NCBI GenBank assembly: GCA_012295275.1
Contig: CM022671.1
Coordinates: 11,660,678-11,724,677 of the forward strand
Length of the DNA: 64,000 bases
Direction: 5' to 3'
From: Chrysomallon squamiferum
Taxonomy: Eukaryota > Mollusca > Gastropoda > Neomphalida > Peltospiridae
In this document: positions 63,383 through 64,000 of the stretch, one piece after another
How the letters are laid out: each line of letters opens with the position of its first letter
How positions within the stretch are numbered: position 1 is the stretch's first letter
Translations under genes and position numbers: made by a program
Notes under the pieces: model-generated
Seen by the model: the letters and a program-made list of their open reading frames with translations, nothing else
Told to the model about the DNA's origin: nothing
Databases searched by the model: none

Positions 63383-64000
63383 GAACAAATATAAACACAT
63401 ACATACAGTCACAGAACACGTGTAATGGTTACGTAAACACTTGAGTACAAATATAAACACATACATACAGTCACAGAACACGTGTAATGGTTACGTAAAC
63501 ACTTGAGTACAAATATAAACACATACATACAGTCACAGAACACGTGTAATGGTTACGTAAACACTTGAGTACAAATATAAATACATACATACAGTCACAG
63601 AACACGTGTAATGGTTACGTAAACACTTGGATGATACAGTCACAGAACACGTGTAATGGTTACGTAAACACTTGAGTACAAATATAAACACATACATACA
63701 GTCACAGAACAGAATGGTTACGTAAACACTTGAGTACAAATATAATGGTAATGGTTACGTAAACACCTGAGTATAAATATAAACACATATATACAGTCAC
63801 AGAACACGTGTAATGGTTACGTAAACACCTGAGTATAAATATAAACACATACATACAGTCACAGAACGTGTAATTGTTACGTAAACAAATATAAACACAT
63901 ACATACAGTCACAGAACACGTAAATGGTTATAAACACTTGAACAAATATAAACACATACATACAGTCACAGAACACGTGTAATGGTTACGTAAACACTTG
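63383..64000. repeat. 61-bp minisatellite, about 10-11 copies, continues past the window
   Basis: Unit TAAACACATACATACAGTCA, then CAGAACACGTGTAATGGTTA and CGTAAACACTTGAGTACAAATA. The first copies are near identical; several later ones have internal deletions (for example around 63630, 63715-63745 and 63870-63930). Each complete unit has CACGTG. The array reaches the last base of the window. Confidence 0.96.

Overview
This is AT-rich animal (metazoan) nuclear DNA, not prokaryotic. Genes are split into short exons flanked by GT..AG introns with compatible phases. Coding islands are GC-richer than the roughly one-third-GC background. Much of the window is microsatellite (AAT, GA/CT, AC, TATG) and minisatellite DNA. 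The gene content (a sushi-domain membrane protein, NUDT2, FLYWCH-type MULE and Tigger/pogo relics) fits an invertebrate bilaterian. A lophotrochozoan such as a mollusc is my best guess, but the sequence alone does not settle it.

Layout, all supported genes on the + strand. (1) 698-2358: last two exons of a single-pass membrane protein with a sushi/CCP domain; its 5' part lies left of the window. (2) 4335-5454: complete two-exon NUDT2 (Ap4A hydrolase, 146 aa), the only gene identified with near certainty. (3) 9463-22027: complete three-exon gene for an unrecognised 294-aa protein with two membrane segments and a Pro/Tyr/Gln-rich tail. Its first intron is 9.9 kb and contains two large minisatellites (50-bp and 20-bp units). 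(4) 22-44.6 kb: no host gene recognised; simple repeats, minisatellites, a minus-strand MULE transposase C-terminal relic and a possible LINE scrap. (5) 44.7-59 kb: two or three short GC-rich exons with matching phase 2 boundaries, probably one unrecognised multi-exon gene, interrupted by a TIR-bounded FLYWCH/MULE relic, a 19-bp minisatellite that runs up to an exon acceptor, and a degraded Tigger element. (6) 59-64 kb: microsatellites, one possible terminal exon at 62.7 kb, and a 61-bp minisatellite running off the right end.

The genes share no obvious pathway; they look like ordinary neighbours in a repeat-rich genome. I see no operon-like, CRISPR-like or defence-like system. The points most worth following are the unrecognised gene across 44.7-59 kb, the MULE copy with intact terminal inverted repeats, the minisatellites with two-state unit variants, and a stretch at 54.18-54.48 kb where a unique sequence appears re-copied with minisatellite fragments spliced in, possibly an assembly artefact.
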